Shown here in pieces: positions 7,290 to 14,240 of a stretch of DNA of 23,212 nt (positions are counted from its first letter, which is position 1; each line of letters starts with the position of its first letter). A program made the position numbers and the translations under genes. Source of the DNA: Clostridium_AQ sp900552125 (GTDB taxonomy: Bacteria; Bacillota_I; Bacilli_A; Erysipelotrichales; Erysipelotrichaceae); assembly GCA_037892765.1 (NCBI GenBank), contig JBBKBW010000043.1, one strand, 5' to 3'. A model generated the notes under the pieces. It did not search any database, was not told the DNA's origin, and saw only the letters and a program-made list of their open reading frames with translations.

Positions 7290-8495
7290 TTGGGGGTATG
7301 CAGGCTGAATGAAAGCACCTTTATAACCGCCTTGAAAGAGAAACGCCAGTCTTACGGCGTGTCCCAGACAAGGCTTGCAATCATGGCTGGTATCAGCCGT
7401 GAACACTTGAACCGTATCGAAGCGGGCAAGGTAACGCTCACGGACGATATGCAGGATAAGCTCATGGAAGCGGTTGAGAAATTCAATCCCGACGCTCCTA
7501 TGTTCCTGCTGTTCGACTATGTGCGTATCCGTTTCCCCACGCTGGATATACAGCACGTTATCAAAGATATACTAAAGCTCAATGTTGACTATATGCTCCA
7601 TGAGGACTACGGACACTACAAATACACCGAGCATTACTGTCTGGGTGATGTGTTCATCTATACCTCGCAGGACGAAGAAAAAGGCACGCTTCTGGAGCTG
7701 AAAGGAAAAGGCTGTCGCCAGTTTGAAAGCTATCTGCTGGCACAGGAGCGAAGCTGGTACGATTTTCTCATGGACGCTCTGGTTGAGGGCGGTGTGATGA
7801 AACGCCTTGACCTTGCCATTAACGACAGGGCGGGCATACTGGATATTCCAGATCTGACCGCCAAATGCAACCGTGAGGAATGTGTGTCCCTGTTCCGTTC
7901 TTTCAAGTCCTATGCTTCGGGCGAGCTGGTGAAGCACAACGAGCAGGACAAGGCGGGCATGGGACACACGCTGTATATCGGCTCTTTGAAATCGGAAGTC
8001 TACTTCTGCTGTTATGAGAAGAACTATGAACAGTACGCAAAGCTGGGCGTGCCGATTGAGGAAGCTCCGATAAAGAACCGCTTCGAGATACGACTGAAAG
8101 ATGAAAGAGCCTATTATGCTGTCCGTGAACTGCTGACCCATTATGACGCAGAACAGACAGCATTTTCTATCATCAATCACTATATCCGCTTCGTGGACAG
8201 AGAGCCGGAGAAGCGAAAGACAGACTGGAAGCTCAATGACCGCTGGGCGTGGTTTATCGGGAAAGACCGCCCGCCTATCAAATTGACAACCGACCCAGAG
8301 CCTTACACGTTGGAAAGGACGCTGGGCTGGATAAGCCGACAGGTCGCCCCTACGCTGAAAATGCTGAAAAAGATAGACGTTGGCAACAGCACAAGCTATC
8401 TGAAAGAGATTGAGGACAACGCAAAGCTGACGGAAAAGCACTTGCAGATAATCAGACAGCAGACAGCGGACACAGAGGAGCTTATCACAGAGTAA
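7290..8495 (+). CDS. mobT: MobT-family relaxase / Rep_trans replication initiator, Tn916 Orf20-like
   Basis: About 401 residues. An N-terminal XRE helix-turn-helix (about 23-60: SYGVSQTRLAIMAGISREHL, then NRIEAGKVTL) is joined to a rolling-circle initiator-type catalytic domain. The family nicks oriT, starts strand transfer and replicates the element after excision. The start is uncertain. TTG 7290 has no good ribosome site. GGGGG at 7292-7296 would better serve a CTG at 7305 (LNESTFITA). ATG 7298 is out of frame and stops after four codons. Conserved features include FEIRLKDERAYYAVRELL and the C-terminal region SRQVAPTLKMLKK. It lies next to the predicted oriT and upstream of two small membrane proteins. 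Confidence 0.9.
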   Translation: MGVCRLNESTFITALKEKRQSYGVSQTRLAIMAGISREHLNRIEAGKVTLTDDMQDKLMEAVEKFNPDAPMFLLFDYVRIRFPTLDIQHVIKDILKLNVDYMLHEDYGHYKYTEHYCLGDVFIYTSQDEEKGTLLELKGKGCRQFESYLLAQERSWYDFLMDALVEGGVMKRLDLAINDRAGILDIPDLTAKCNREECVSLFRSFKSYASGELVKHNEQDKAGMGHTLYIGSLKSEVYFCCYEKNYEQYAKLGVPIEEAPIKNRFEIRLKDERAYYAVRELLTHYDAEQTAFSIINHYIRFVDREPEKRKTDWKLNDRWAWFIGKDRPPIKLTTDPEPYTLERTLGWISRQVAPTLKMLKKIDVGNSTSYLKEIEDNAKLTEKHLQIIRQQTADTEELITE

Positions 8496-8510
8496 AGGAG
8501 AAATTTGGTT

Positions 8511-8651
8511 ATGGCAGAACTTGTCAAGGACTTGGTGCTGGTATCGCTGGGAATGGGTATCGGTGTCGTCCTTATGTGTATCGCACAGGTCAGCAAAATG
8601 GCTGATGAACAAATGGAAGAAATCAAGAAAGAAAGGATTGATAAAGAATGA
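8511..8651 (+). CDS. DUF3789-like small membrane protein
   Basis: A 46-residue protein. ATG 8511 follows AAAGGAG by about 9 bases, and the stop TGA overlaps the next start (ATGA). One hydrophobic helix (about 6-27, LVKDLVLVSLGMGIGVVLMCIA) is followed by a charged tail ending EEIKKERIDKE. This fits the short DUF3789 proteins found after MobT in Tn916-like ICEs. Function is unknown. Its place between the relaxase and a channel protein suggests a membrane role in transfer. Confidence 0.75.
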   Translation: MAELVKDLVLVSLGMGIGVVLMCIAQVSKMADEQMEEIKKERIDKE

Positions 8652-8869
8652 ATTTCGGACAGAACTTATACAACTGGTTTTTAAGCAACGCCCAGAGCTT
8701 GGTGCTTATGGCAATCGTGGTAATCGGTATCTACTTAGGATTTAAGAGAGAGTTTTCTAAGTTAATCGGCTTCCTTGTGATTGCCTTAATCGCTGTGGGG
8801 CTGGTATTCAATGCCGGCGGTGTCAAGGACGTGCTGTTAGAGCTGTTCAACCGTATCATTGGAGCGTAA
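8648..8869 (+). CDS. TcpD-like small membrane protein, Tn916 Orf19-like
   Basis: A 73-residue integral membrane protein with two hydrophobic segments (about 17-32 and 38-56) separated by FKREFSKLIG, and a short amphipathic end. It starts at ATG 8648, overlapping the upstream stop, with AAAGGATTGAT before it. The layout matches the TcpD family of small membrane proteins of pCW3-type and Tn916-type transfer systems, which are part of the membrane channel. The backbone is interrupted right after it by the VOC/DUF3788 cassette. Confidence 0.75.
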   Translation: MNFGQNLYNWFLSNAQSLVLMAIVVIGIYLGFKREFSKLIGFLVIALIAVGLVFNAGGVKDVLLELFNRIIGA

Positions 8870-8880
8870 CAATCAATCGT

Positions 8881-8933
8881 TTGCGGACACGCAAACTTAC
8901 CTGTCCCCCTATGGGAGTTCGGGCATAGGGGGG
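8881..8933 (+). other. Two hairpins at the end of the relaxase operon
   Basis: TTTGCG (8881-8886) pairs with CGCAAA (8891-8896). CCCCCTATG (8906-8914) pairs perfectly over 9 bp with CATAGGGGG (8925-8933). No T-tract follows, so neither is a typical terminator. They may stabilise the mRNA end or act in DNA processing. The GC-rich backbone appears to end shortly after, near 8980, where the AT-rich cassette begins. Confidence 0.5.
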
Positions 8934-8992
8934 GAATGAAAGGGGGTGACGGAATGGTACACAGATAAAGGATAGTCACGCTATGAATTTTA

Positions 8993-9021
8993 TTGAACGG
9001 CATACTTATAACTGATATAAT
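8993..9021 (+). promoter_or_regulatory. Promoter of the VOC/DUF3788 cassette
   Basis: TTGAAC (8993-8998), a 17-base spacer and a perfect TATAAT (9016-9021). Transcription should start near 9028, just before the AAAGGGGG ribosome site of the VOC gene. Confidence 0.75.
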
Positions 9022-9055
9022 TTGAATATAAAATCAGTTAAAGGGGGCTGTAAAA

Positions 9056-9514
9056 ATGAAATTAAAAAATCCTATGCTGGTAGTATCTGATATGGAGAAG
9101 TCTGTTGAGTTTTATAAAAAGGTGTTCGGACTTCATGTTATCATGGATTTCGGGGCAAACAAGACTTTAACGGGCGGACTGGCTTTACAGACACTTGAAA
9201 CATACAGCGAATTTATAGGAACAGAGGATATTTCTTTTGGTGGAAACAATTTTGAAATATATTTTGAAGAAGATAATTTCGATAAATTTACCGATAAGCT
9301 AAAAGAATTTGAAATTGAATATGTCCACCCTATTATAGAACATTCGTGGGGACAGCGTGTAGTACGCTTCTATGACCCAGATAAGCATATAATTGAAGTG
9401 GGCGAAAATATGAAAGTGGTTTGCAAGCGTTTCTTGGATAGTGGAATGACACCAGAACAAGTTGCAGAGCGTATGAATGTTCCCATGAAATTTGTAAATG
9501 CTTGTATGCGATAA
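9056..9514 (+). CDS. VOC-superfamily protein (glyoxalase/bleomycin-resistance type)
   Basis: A 152-residue vicinal-oxygen-chelate fold protein; ATG 9056 follows AAAGGGGG. The start, NPMLVVSDMEKSVEFYKKVFGL, is the usual first beta-alpha unit. The end of the fold, VVRFYDPDKHIIEVGENM, has the expected D-P-x-x-H-x-I-E-V metal-site Glu. After residue about 125 comes a helix-turn-helix-like tail (LDSGMTPEQVAERMNVPMKFV) seen in some VOC proteins of Bacillota. The substrate cannot be read from sequence: glyoxalase-like detoxification, bleomycin binding or antibiotic modification are possible. It is AT-rich, with its own promoter, and paired with a DUF3788 gene. Confidence 0.85.
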   Translation: MKLKNPMLVVSDMEKSVEFYKKVFGLHVIMDFGANKTLTGGLALQTLETYSEFIGTEDISFGGNNFEIYFEEDNFDKFTDKLKEFEIEYVHPIIEHSWGQRVVRFYDPDKHIIEVGENMKVVCKRFLDSGMTPEQVAERMNVPMKFVNACMR

Positions 9515-9540
9515 ATCAAAGTGTTTGGAGGGTAAAAATT

Positions 9541-9954
9541 ATGCTTGATAAAATACCAAATGCAGAGGAAATGACGAATTTGGTTGGACAATCATTGTAT
9601 GATGTATGGAATAAGTTATGTGCTTTAATTGACGAAAAATATGAAATGGAACGTCTGTGGAATAAAGGTGGAAAGGCATGGACTTATGAGTACAAATATC
9701 GCCGAGGTGGTAAAACGCTCTGTGCGTTATATGCCAGAGAAAATTGTATAGGATTTATGATTATCTTTGGAAAAGACGAAAGAGCAAAATTTGAAGCAGA
9801 ACGCAATGATTATTCTCAACAAGTCCAAAAAATCTATGATGAAGCTAAAACCTATCGAGATGGTAAATGGGTAATGTTTGAACCCACCGATACATCAATG
9901 TTTCAAGATTTTATTAAATTACTAGGAATTAAGAGAAAGCCAAATAAAAAGTAA
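9541..9954 (+). CDS. DUF3788 family protein
   Basis: A 137-residue soluble protein. ATG 9541 follows GGAGGG; an upstream in-frame start at 9502 lies inside the VOC gene and lacks a ribosome site. The DUF3788 pattern is visible: LYDVWNKLCALIDEKYEMERLWNKGG, WTYEYKYRRGGKTLCALY, CIGFMIIFGKDERAKFE and DGKWVMFEPTD. The biochemical role is unknown. Relatives are often beside VOC or other small stress and resistance genes. It shares the promoter at 8993 and ends before the terminator at 10012. Confidence 0.8.
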   Translation: MLDKIPNAEEMTNLVGQSLYDVWNKLCALIDEKYEMERLWNKGGKAWTYEYKYRRGGKTLCALYARENCIGFMIIFGKDERAKFEAERNDYSQQVQKIYDEAKTYRDGKWVMFEPTDTSMFQDFIKLLGIKRKPNKK

Positions 9955-10011
9955 TAATTATCACGTTGGCGTATACGAAATCCTAATTTTACAATTTCAT
10001 ATCCCACACAC

Positions 10012-10046
10012 AAAGCGGTTACTCCATTGGAGATCAACCGCTTTTT
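10012..10046 (+). terminator. Terminator after the DUF3788 gene
   Basis: AAAGCGGTT (10012-10020) pairs with AACCGCTTT (10036-10044) and encloses an inner CTCC/GGAG pairing; TTTTTCTAT follows. The outer stem and tail closely resemble the one after cat (5218-5249). The next gene starts about 30 bases later. Confidence 0.8.
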
Positions 10047-10077
10047 CTATACTCAAATTTAAGATTGGAGTGATTGA

Positions 10078-10314
10078 TTGAAAGATATTTTTACCGATAT
10101 GCAGGCAAAAATCGGGTGTCCGTATCTCTCCGACCTGCCCTATTACAAGCGTACGGTCTGGTTTGAGATGAAACGCCTTTGCCTGTCTGACTACCCTAAG
10201 AAACAGTTAGAAGATTTTTCACGCTATGTATTCGGTGTGCCTTACGCCGTCATACAGGAAGCGTTGACAAGAGAGGACGTGATGAAACATGGAAGAAATG
10301 CGTGTGCAGATTGA
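10078..10314 (+). CDS. Small unknown protein upstream of ardA
   Basis: 78 residues from TTG 10078, with GGAG 7 bases upstream (10067-10070); there is no in-frame ATG near this site. It overlaps the first ardA start by 26 bases, which suggests translational coupling. I do not recognise the family. It contains CPYLSDLPYYKRTVWFEMKRLCLSDY and a short helical end (VPYAVIQEALTREDVM). No membrane segment is seen. Codon use matches the transfer genes. It may be a small accessory to the ArdA genes (inference). Confidence 0.65.
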   Translation: MKDIFTDMQAKIGCPYLSDLPYYKRTVWFEMKRLCLSDYPKKQLEDFSRYVFGVPYAVIQEALTREDVMKHGRNACAD

Positions 10315-10786
10315 AGCACGAGAACCGACAGACGACGAGATACGAGCCTTTTGGTTCACCCTGCCTATCGACACGGAACAGGTGGAAGAACTGCTGGGGA
10401 TTGATGTAGATACAGACTATTACTATATCACGGGCAAGGAGCTTCCCTTTGCTGATGAAGTGCAGGAAGATACCACCGTCGAAAAGCTCAATGACCTGTA
10501 CCATACCTACGAAAATCTACCCTCTGATTTGAAAGAGGACTATACGGAGCTGATGTGCTATTTCACTGACCTTGACGAACTGCACCGATACAGAAACGAC
10601 ATTATTCATTATTCTTGGTGCAAGAACATGACGGACGTTGCCCGCCACATTCTGAACAATGACCCAGACTTTACTTCCCTAAGTGAGAACGTCACCCGCT
10701 ATTTCGATTTTGAAGCCTACGGGCAGTACCTTGACGACAACGGACGCTTTGTGGAAACCGACCACGGTATCTATGAACTTCCGTAG
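10289..10786 (+). CDS. ardA: Anti-restriction protein ArdA (first copy), Tn916 Orf18-like
   Basis: A 165-residue acidic DNA-mimic protein. The family binds type I restriction-modification enzymes in place of DNA and so protects the incoming single strand after conversion to duplex. ATG 10289 follows GAGAGG; ATG 10298 is a possible alternative start. The protein is rich in Asp and Glu, and carries family-like elements: the WFTLPID strand, LNDLYHTYENLP, LDELHRYRNDIIHY and FDFEAYGQYL. A second ardA follows 17 bases after the stop. Confidence 0.9.
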   Translation: MEEMRVQIEAREPTDDEIRAFWFTLPIDTEQVEELLGIDVDTDYYYITGKELPFADEVQEDTTVEKLNDLYHTYENLPSDLKEDYTELMCYFTDLDELHRYRNDIIHYSWCKNMTDVARHILNNDPDFTSLSENVTRYFDFEAYGQYLDDNGRFVETDHGIYELP

Positions 10787-10803
10787 AAAAGAGGTGTGTG
10801 CCT

Positions 10804-11307
10804 ATGGTTGACGACATGAGGGTGTATATCGCTAATCTTGGCAAGTACAACGAGGGCGAACTTGTCGGGGATTGGTTCTCTTTCCCTATCGACGAGGAAG
10901 ATGTTGCGGAGCGTATCGGGCTGAACAGCTATTATGAGGAATACGCTGTCCATGATACTGACAACTTTCCTATTGAAATCGGGGAGTATATCTCCATTCA
11001 AGAACTCAATGAGATGTACGAGATGATTTGTGAGCTTCCCGACTATATCACAGACGCTCTGGACGAGTTTGTTTCCCACTATGGAAGTCTGGAAGAAGTC
11101 TACGAACACAAGGACGACATTTATTTCTATCCAGACTGTGACGACATGACAGACATTGCCTATTACTTCATTGACGAGTTACAAGTGCTGGGCGAGATAC
11201 CGCTACCGTTGCAGAACTATATCGACTATGAAGCATACGGCAGGGACTTGTCCATAGAGGGGACGTTCATTGAAACAAGCCGTGGGATATGCGAGATACC
11301 ATATTAG
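10804..11307 (+). CDS. ardA: Anti-restriction protein ArdA (second copy)
   Basis: A 167-residue acidic paralogue of the gene before it. ATG 10804 is chosen because GAGGTG (10791-10796) lies 7 bases upstream; GTG 10798 is too close. Shared landmarks are WFSFPIDEEDVAERIGL, IQELNEMYEMICELPDYI, LEEVYEHKDDIYFY and IDYEAYGRDLSIEGTFIE. The copies match in layout but are clearly diverged, so this is an old duplication or a second acquisition. Tn916 has one ardA. Two copies may broaden the range of restriction enzymes blocked (inference). Confidence 0.9.
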   Translation: MVDDMRVYIANLGKYNEGELVGDWFSFPIDEEDVAERIGLNSYYEEYAVHDTDNFPIEIGEYISIQELNEMYEMICELPDYITDALDEFVSHYGSLEEVYEHKDDIYFYPDCDDMTDIAYYFIDELQVLGEIPLPLQNYIDYEAYGRDLSIEGTFIETSRGICEIPY

Positions 11308-11353
11308 AGCTGGCAGATCAGCGACAGATTAAGTCGCTACTGACAGCTTTTTT
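11308..11353 (+). terminator. Hairpin with T-tract after the second ardA
   Basis: AGCTGgCAG (11308-11316) pairs with CTGACAGCT (11340-11348) with one mismatch, and inside it AGCGAC (11320-11325) pairs with GTCGCT (11333-11338). TTTTTTCTAT follows. This is a strong terminator shape immediately after the ardA stop. Confidence 0.75.
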
Positions 11354-11358
11354 CTATC

Positions 11359-11388
11359 AAGGACAGTCTGAAAAATGGCTGTCCTTTT
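11359..11388 (+). terminator. Second hairpin before the orf17 homologue
   Basis: AAGGACAG (11359-11366) pairs with CTGTCCTT (11379-11386) around a 12-base loop, followed by TTCC. It stands only six bases after the previous T-tract and before AAGGAG (11401-11406). Two hairpins in series suggest controlled read-through into the secretion genes. Confidence 0.6.
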
Positions 11389-11416
11389 CCATTATAACGA
11401 AAGGAGCTGAAACGAA

Positions 11417-11806
11417 TTGAAGAAGATTAAGAGCTACACGGGTATCTGGAACGTGGAGAAAGTCTTATACGCAATCAATGACTTTACTCTCCCGTTTCCC
11501 GTTACCTTTACCCAGATAACGTGGTTTGTCATTACGGAGTTTGCCGTCATTCTCTTAGGAGACTTACCGCCGTTATCGCTTATCGAGGGGGCATTTTTAA
11601 AATATTTCGGTATACCCGTTGCCCTCACATGGTTTATGAGCCAAAAGACCTTTGACGGCAAGAAGCCTTACAGCTTCTTGAAATCGCAGATTACGTTTGC
11701 CCTGCGACCAAAAGTGACCTATGCAGGAAAAGCCGTGAAGCTGGAAAAGGAAATGTTCAGCGAACCCGTCACGGCAGTTAGGAGTGTGATGTATGTTCCC
11801 GATTAA
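11417..11806 (+). CDS. TcpE-family conjugation membrane protein, Tn916 Orf17-like
   Basis: A 129-residue channel protein. The start is TTG 11417, with AAGGAG at 11401-11406. Two hydrophobic segments (about 28-46 and 54-75: FPVTFTQITWFVITEFAVILL and LIEGAFLKYFGIPVALTWF) are followed by DGKKPYSFLKSQI, a conserved TcpE-like element. A soluble tail comes after. The family is part of the membrane complex of Gram-positive type IV secretion. The stop overlaps the VirB4 gene by 14 bases, so the two are probably translated together. Confidence 0.88.
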   Translation: MKKIKSYTGIWNVEKVLYAINDFTLPFPVTFTQITWFVITEFAVILLGDLPPLSLIEGAFLKYFGIPVALTWFMSQKTFDGKKPYSFLKSQITFALRPKVTYAGKAVKLEKEMFSEPVTAVRSVMYVPD

Positions 11807-14240
11807 ATATATCGACAACAACCTTGTCTGGAACAAGGACAATGAGGTGTTCGCCTACTATGAGCTGATACCGTACAATTACAGCTTCTTATCGGCTGAA
11901 CAGAAATTTATCGTCCATGACAGCTTCCGTCAGCTTATCGCACAGAGCCGTGAGGGAAAGATACACGCCTTGCAGATAGCAACGGAAAGCTCTGTGAGAA
12001 GCATACAGGAGCAGTCAAAGAAGCTGGTGACGGGGCGACTTCGTGATGTGGCGATACAGAAGATAGACGAACAGACGGAAGCCCTTGTGTCCATGATTGG
12101 CGACAATCAAGTGGACTACCGCTTTTTTATCGGCTTCAAGCTCATTGTGACCGAGGAAAAAGTCAGTCTGGACAGCATGAAGAAGTCAGCTTTTATGACA
12201 TTCAAAGAGTTCTTGAACGAGGTCAACCATACGCTGATGAACGACTTTATCTCCATGCCAGATGATGAAATCAACCGCTACATGAAAATGGAAAAACTGC
12301 TGGAAAATAAAATCTCCCGCCGTTTCAAGTTCCGACGCTTGGACAAGAACGACTTCGGGTATCTTATCGAGCATATCTACGGCAGGGATGGTATAGCGTA
12401 TGAGGACTACGAGTATTTGCTTCCAAAGAAGAAACTGAAAAAGGCAACGCTTATCAAGCAGTACGACCTTATCCGTCCTACCCGCTGTCTGATAGAGGAA
12501 AGCCAGCGATACTTGCGTCTGGAACATGAGGACAGCGAGAGCTTCGTGTCCTACTTTACCGTTAATGCCATTGTGGGCGAGCTGGATTTTCCGTCGTCGG
12601 AAATCTTTTATTTCCAGCAACAGCAGTTCACCTTTCCCGTGGACACTTCTATGAATGTGGAAATCGTTGGCAACCGTAAGGCACTTTCCACGGTGAGAAA
12701 TAAAAAGAAAGAGCTGAAAGACTTGGACAATCACGCCTATCAGTCTGGAAGCGAAACAAGCTCAAATGTGGTGGACGCACTGGACAGCGTGGACGAGCTG
12801 GAAACCGACTTAGACCAGAGCAAGGAAAGTATGTATAAACTTTCTTACGTTATCCGTGTTTCAGCTCCCGACCTTGACGAGTTGAAACGACGCTGTGATG
12901 AAGTCAAGGATTTTTACGACGATTTGAACGTCAAGCTGGTGCGACCCGCTGGGGATATGCTGGGGCTTCATTCTGAATTTCTCCCTGCCAGCAAGCGTTA
13001 CATCAATGACTATGTGCAGTATGTGAAATCCGACTTCTTAGCTGGGCTTGGCTTTGGAGCGACACAGCAGTTAGGAGAAAATACAGGTATCTATATCGGC
13101 TATTCCGTGGACACGGGAAGAAACGTCTATTTACAGCCGTCCCTTGCCAGTCAAGGCGTGAAAGGTACGGTCACAAATGCTCTTGCTTCTGCTTTTGTCG
13201 GAAGTCTTGGCGGTGGAAAGTCATTCTGCAATAACCTTATCGTCTATTATTCCGTCCTGTTCGGCGGGCAGGCGGTCATTCTCGACCCTAAGAGCGAGCG
13301 TGGGGGCTGGAAAGAAACGCTCCCAGAGATAGCCCATGAAATCAATATCGTAAACCTTACCAGCGATAAGGAAAATGCTGGGCTTCTTGACCCGTTCGTG
13401 ATTATGAAGAATGTAAAAGACGCTGAAAGTCTGGCGATAGATATTCTTACATTCCTTACGGGGATTTCCTCTAGGGACGGTGAGAAATTCCCTGTCCTTA
13501 GAAAAGCGGTGCGAGCCGTGACCCAGAGCGATCAGCGAGGACTTCTCCATGTGATAGACGAGCTACGCAGAGAGGACACGGCGATTGCCCGCAACATTGC
13601 CGACCATATCGACAGCTTTACGGACTATGACTTTGCACATCTGCTGTTCTCTGACGGTTCGGTATCTAACGCTATCAGCTTGGACAACCAGCTCAATATC
13701 ATACAGGTGGCAGATTTGGTATTACCCGATAAGGACACGACCTTTGAGGAATACACGACCATAGAACTGCTGTCCGTGGCTATGCTGATTGTTATTTCCA
13801 CATTTGCCTTAGACTTCATTCATTCAGACCGCAGTATCTTTAAAATCGTTGACCTTGATGAAGCGTGGGCGTTCTTGAACGTGGCACAGGGCGAAACCCT
13901 CTCTAACAAGCTGGTGCGTGCGGGACGTGCTATGCAGGCAGGCGTGTACTTCGTCACGCAATCCTCTGGCGACGTGTCCAAAGAGAGCCTAAAGAACAAT
14001 ATCGGCTTGAAGTTTGCTTTCCGTTCTACGGATATCAACGAGATAAAGCAGACCCTTGAATTTTTCGGTATCGACAAGGACGACGAGAATAACCAGAAAA
14101 GGCTTCGTGACTTGGAGAACGGACAATGCCTGCTTCAAGATTTGTACGGGCGTGTAGGCGTAGTGCAGATACACCCTGTCTTTGAAGAATTATTGCACGC
14201 CTTTGATACCAGACCGCCCGTGAAAAGCGAGGTGGAGTGA
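11793..14240 (+). CDS. VirB4-like conjugation ATPase, Tn916 Orf16 / TcpF-ConE family
   Basis: An 815-residue ATPase that powers the transfer channel. ATG 11793 follows GGAG at 11781. The N-terminal half carries the usual VirB4 entry region. Walker A GSLGGGKS is at 470-477 and Walker B IVDLDEAW at 685-692, followed by the RAGRAMQAGVYFVTQSSGD segment typical of VirB4/TraC proteins and a FRSTDINEIKQTLEFF end region. Length is normal. The stop overlaps the next start (TGATG at 14238). Codon use is uniform with the backbone, and there is no sign of a break. Confidence 0.95.
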   Translation: MFPIKYIDNNLVWNKDNEVFAYYELIPYNYSFLSAEQKFIVHDSFRQLIAQSREGKIHALQIATESSVRSIQEQSKKLVTGRLRDVAIQKIDEQTEALVSMIGDNQVDYRFFIGFKLIVTEEKVSLDSMKKSAFMTFKEFLNEVNHTLMNDFISMPDDEINRYMKMEKLLENKISRRFKFRRLDKNDFGYLIEHIYGRDGIAYEDYEYLLPKKKLKKATLIKQYDLIRPTRCLIEESQRYLRLEHEDSESFVSYFTVNAIVGELDFPSSEIFYFQQQQFTFPVDTSMNVEIVGNRKALSTVRNKKKELKDLDNHAYQSGSETSSNVVDALDSVDELETDLDQSKESMYKLSYVIRVSAPDLDELKRRCDEVKDFYDDLNVKLVRPAGDMLGLHSEFLPASKRYINDYVQYVKSDFLAGLGFGATQQLGENTGIYIGYSVDTGRNVYLQPSLASQGVKGTVTNALASAFVGSLGGGKSFCNNLIVYYSVLFGGQAVILDPKSERGGWKETLPEIAHEINIVNLTSDKENAGLLDPFVIMKNVKDAESLAIDILTFLTGISSRDGEKFPVLRKAVRAVTQSDQRGLLHVIDELRREDTAIARNIADHIDSFTDYDFAHLLFSDGSVSNAISLDNQLNIIQVADLVLPDKDTTFEEYTTIELLSVAMLIVISTFALDFIHSDRSIFKIVDLDEAWAFLNVAQGETLSNKLVRAGRAMQAGVYFVTQSSGDVSKESLKNNIGLKFAFRSTDINEIKQTLEFFGIDKDDENNQKRLRDLENGQCLLQDLYGRVGVVQIHPVFEELLHAFDTRPPVKSEVE

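Noticed and set aside
7572..8612. 346-residue minus-strand ORF
   Set aside because: It is antisense to the clearly recognisable MobT relaxase gene, cysteine/leucine rich without domain signs, and has no ribosome site.
8983..9015. 10-codon mini-ORF (MNFIERHTYN) before the VOC gene
   Set aside because: It overlaps the VOC promoter hexamers and has no ribosome site, so it is probably not translated as a leader.
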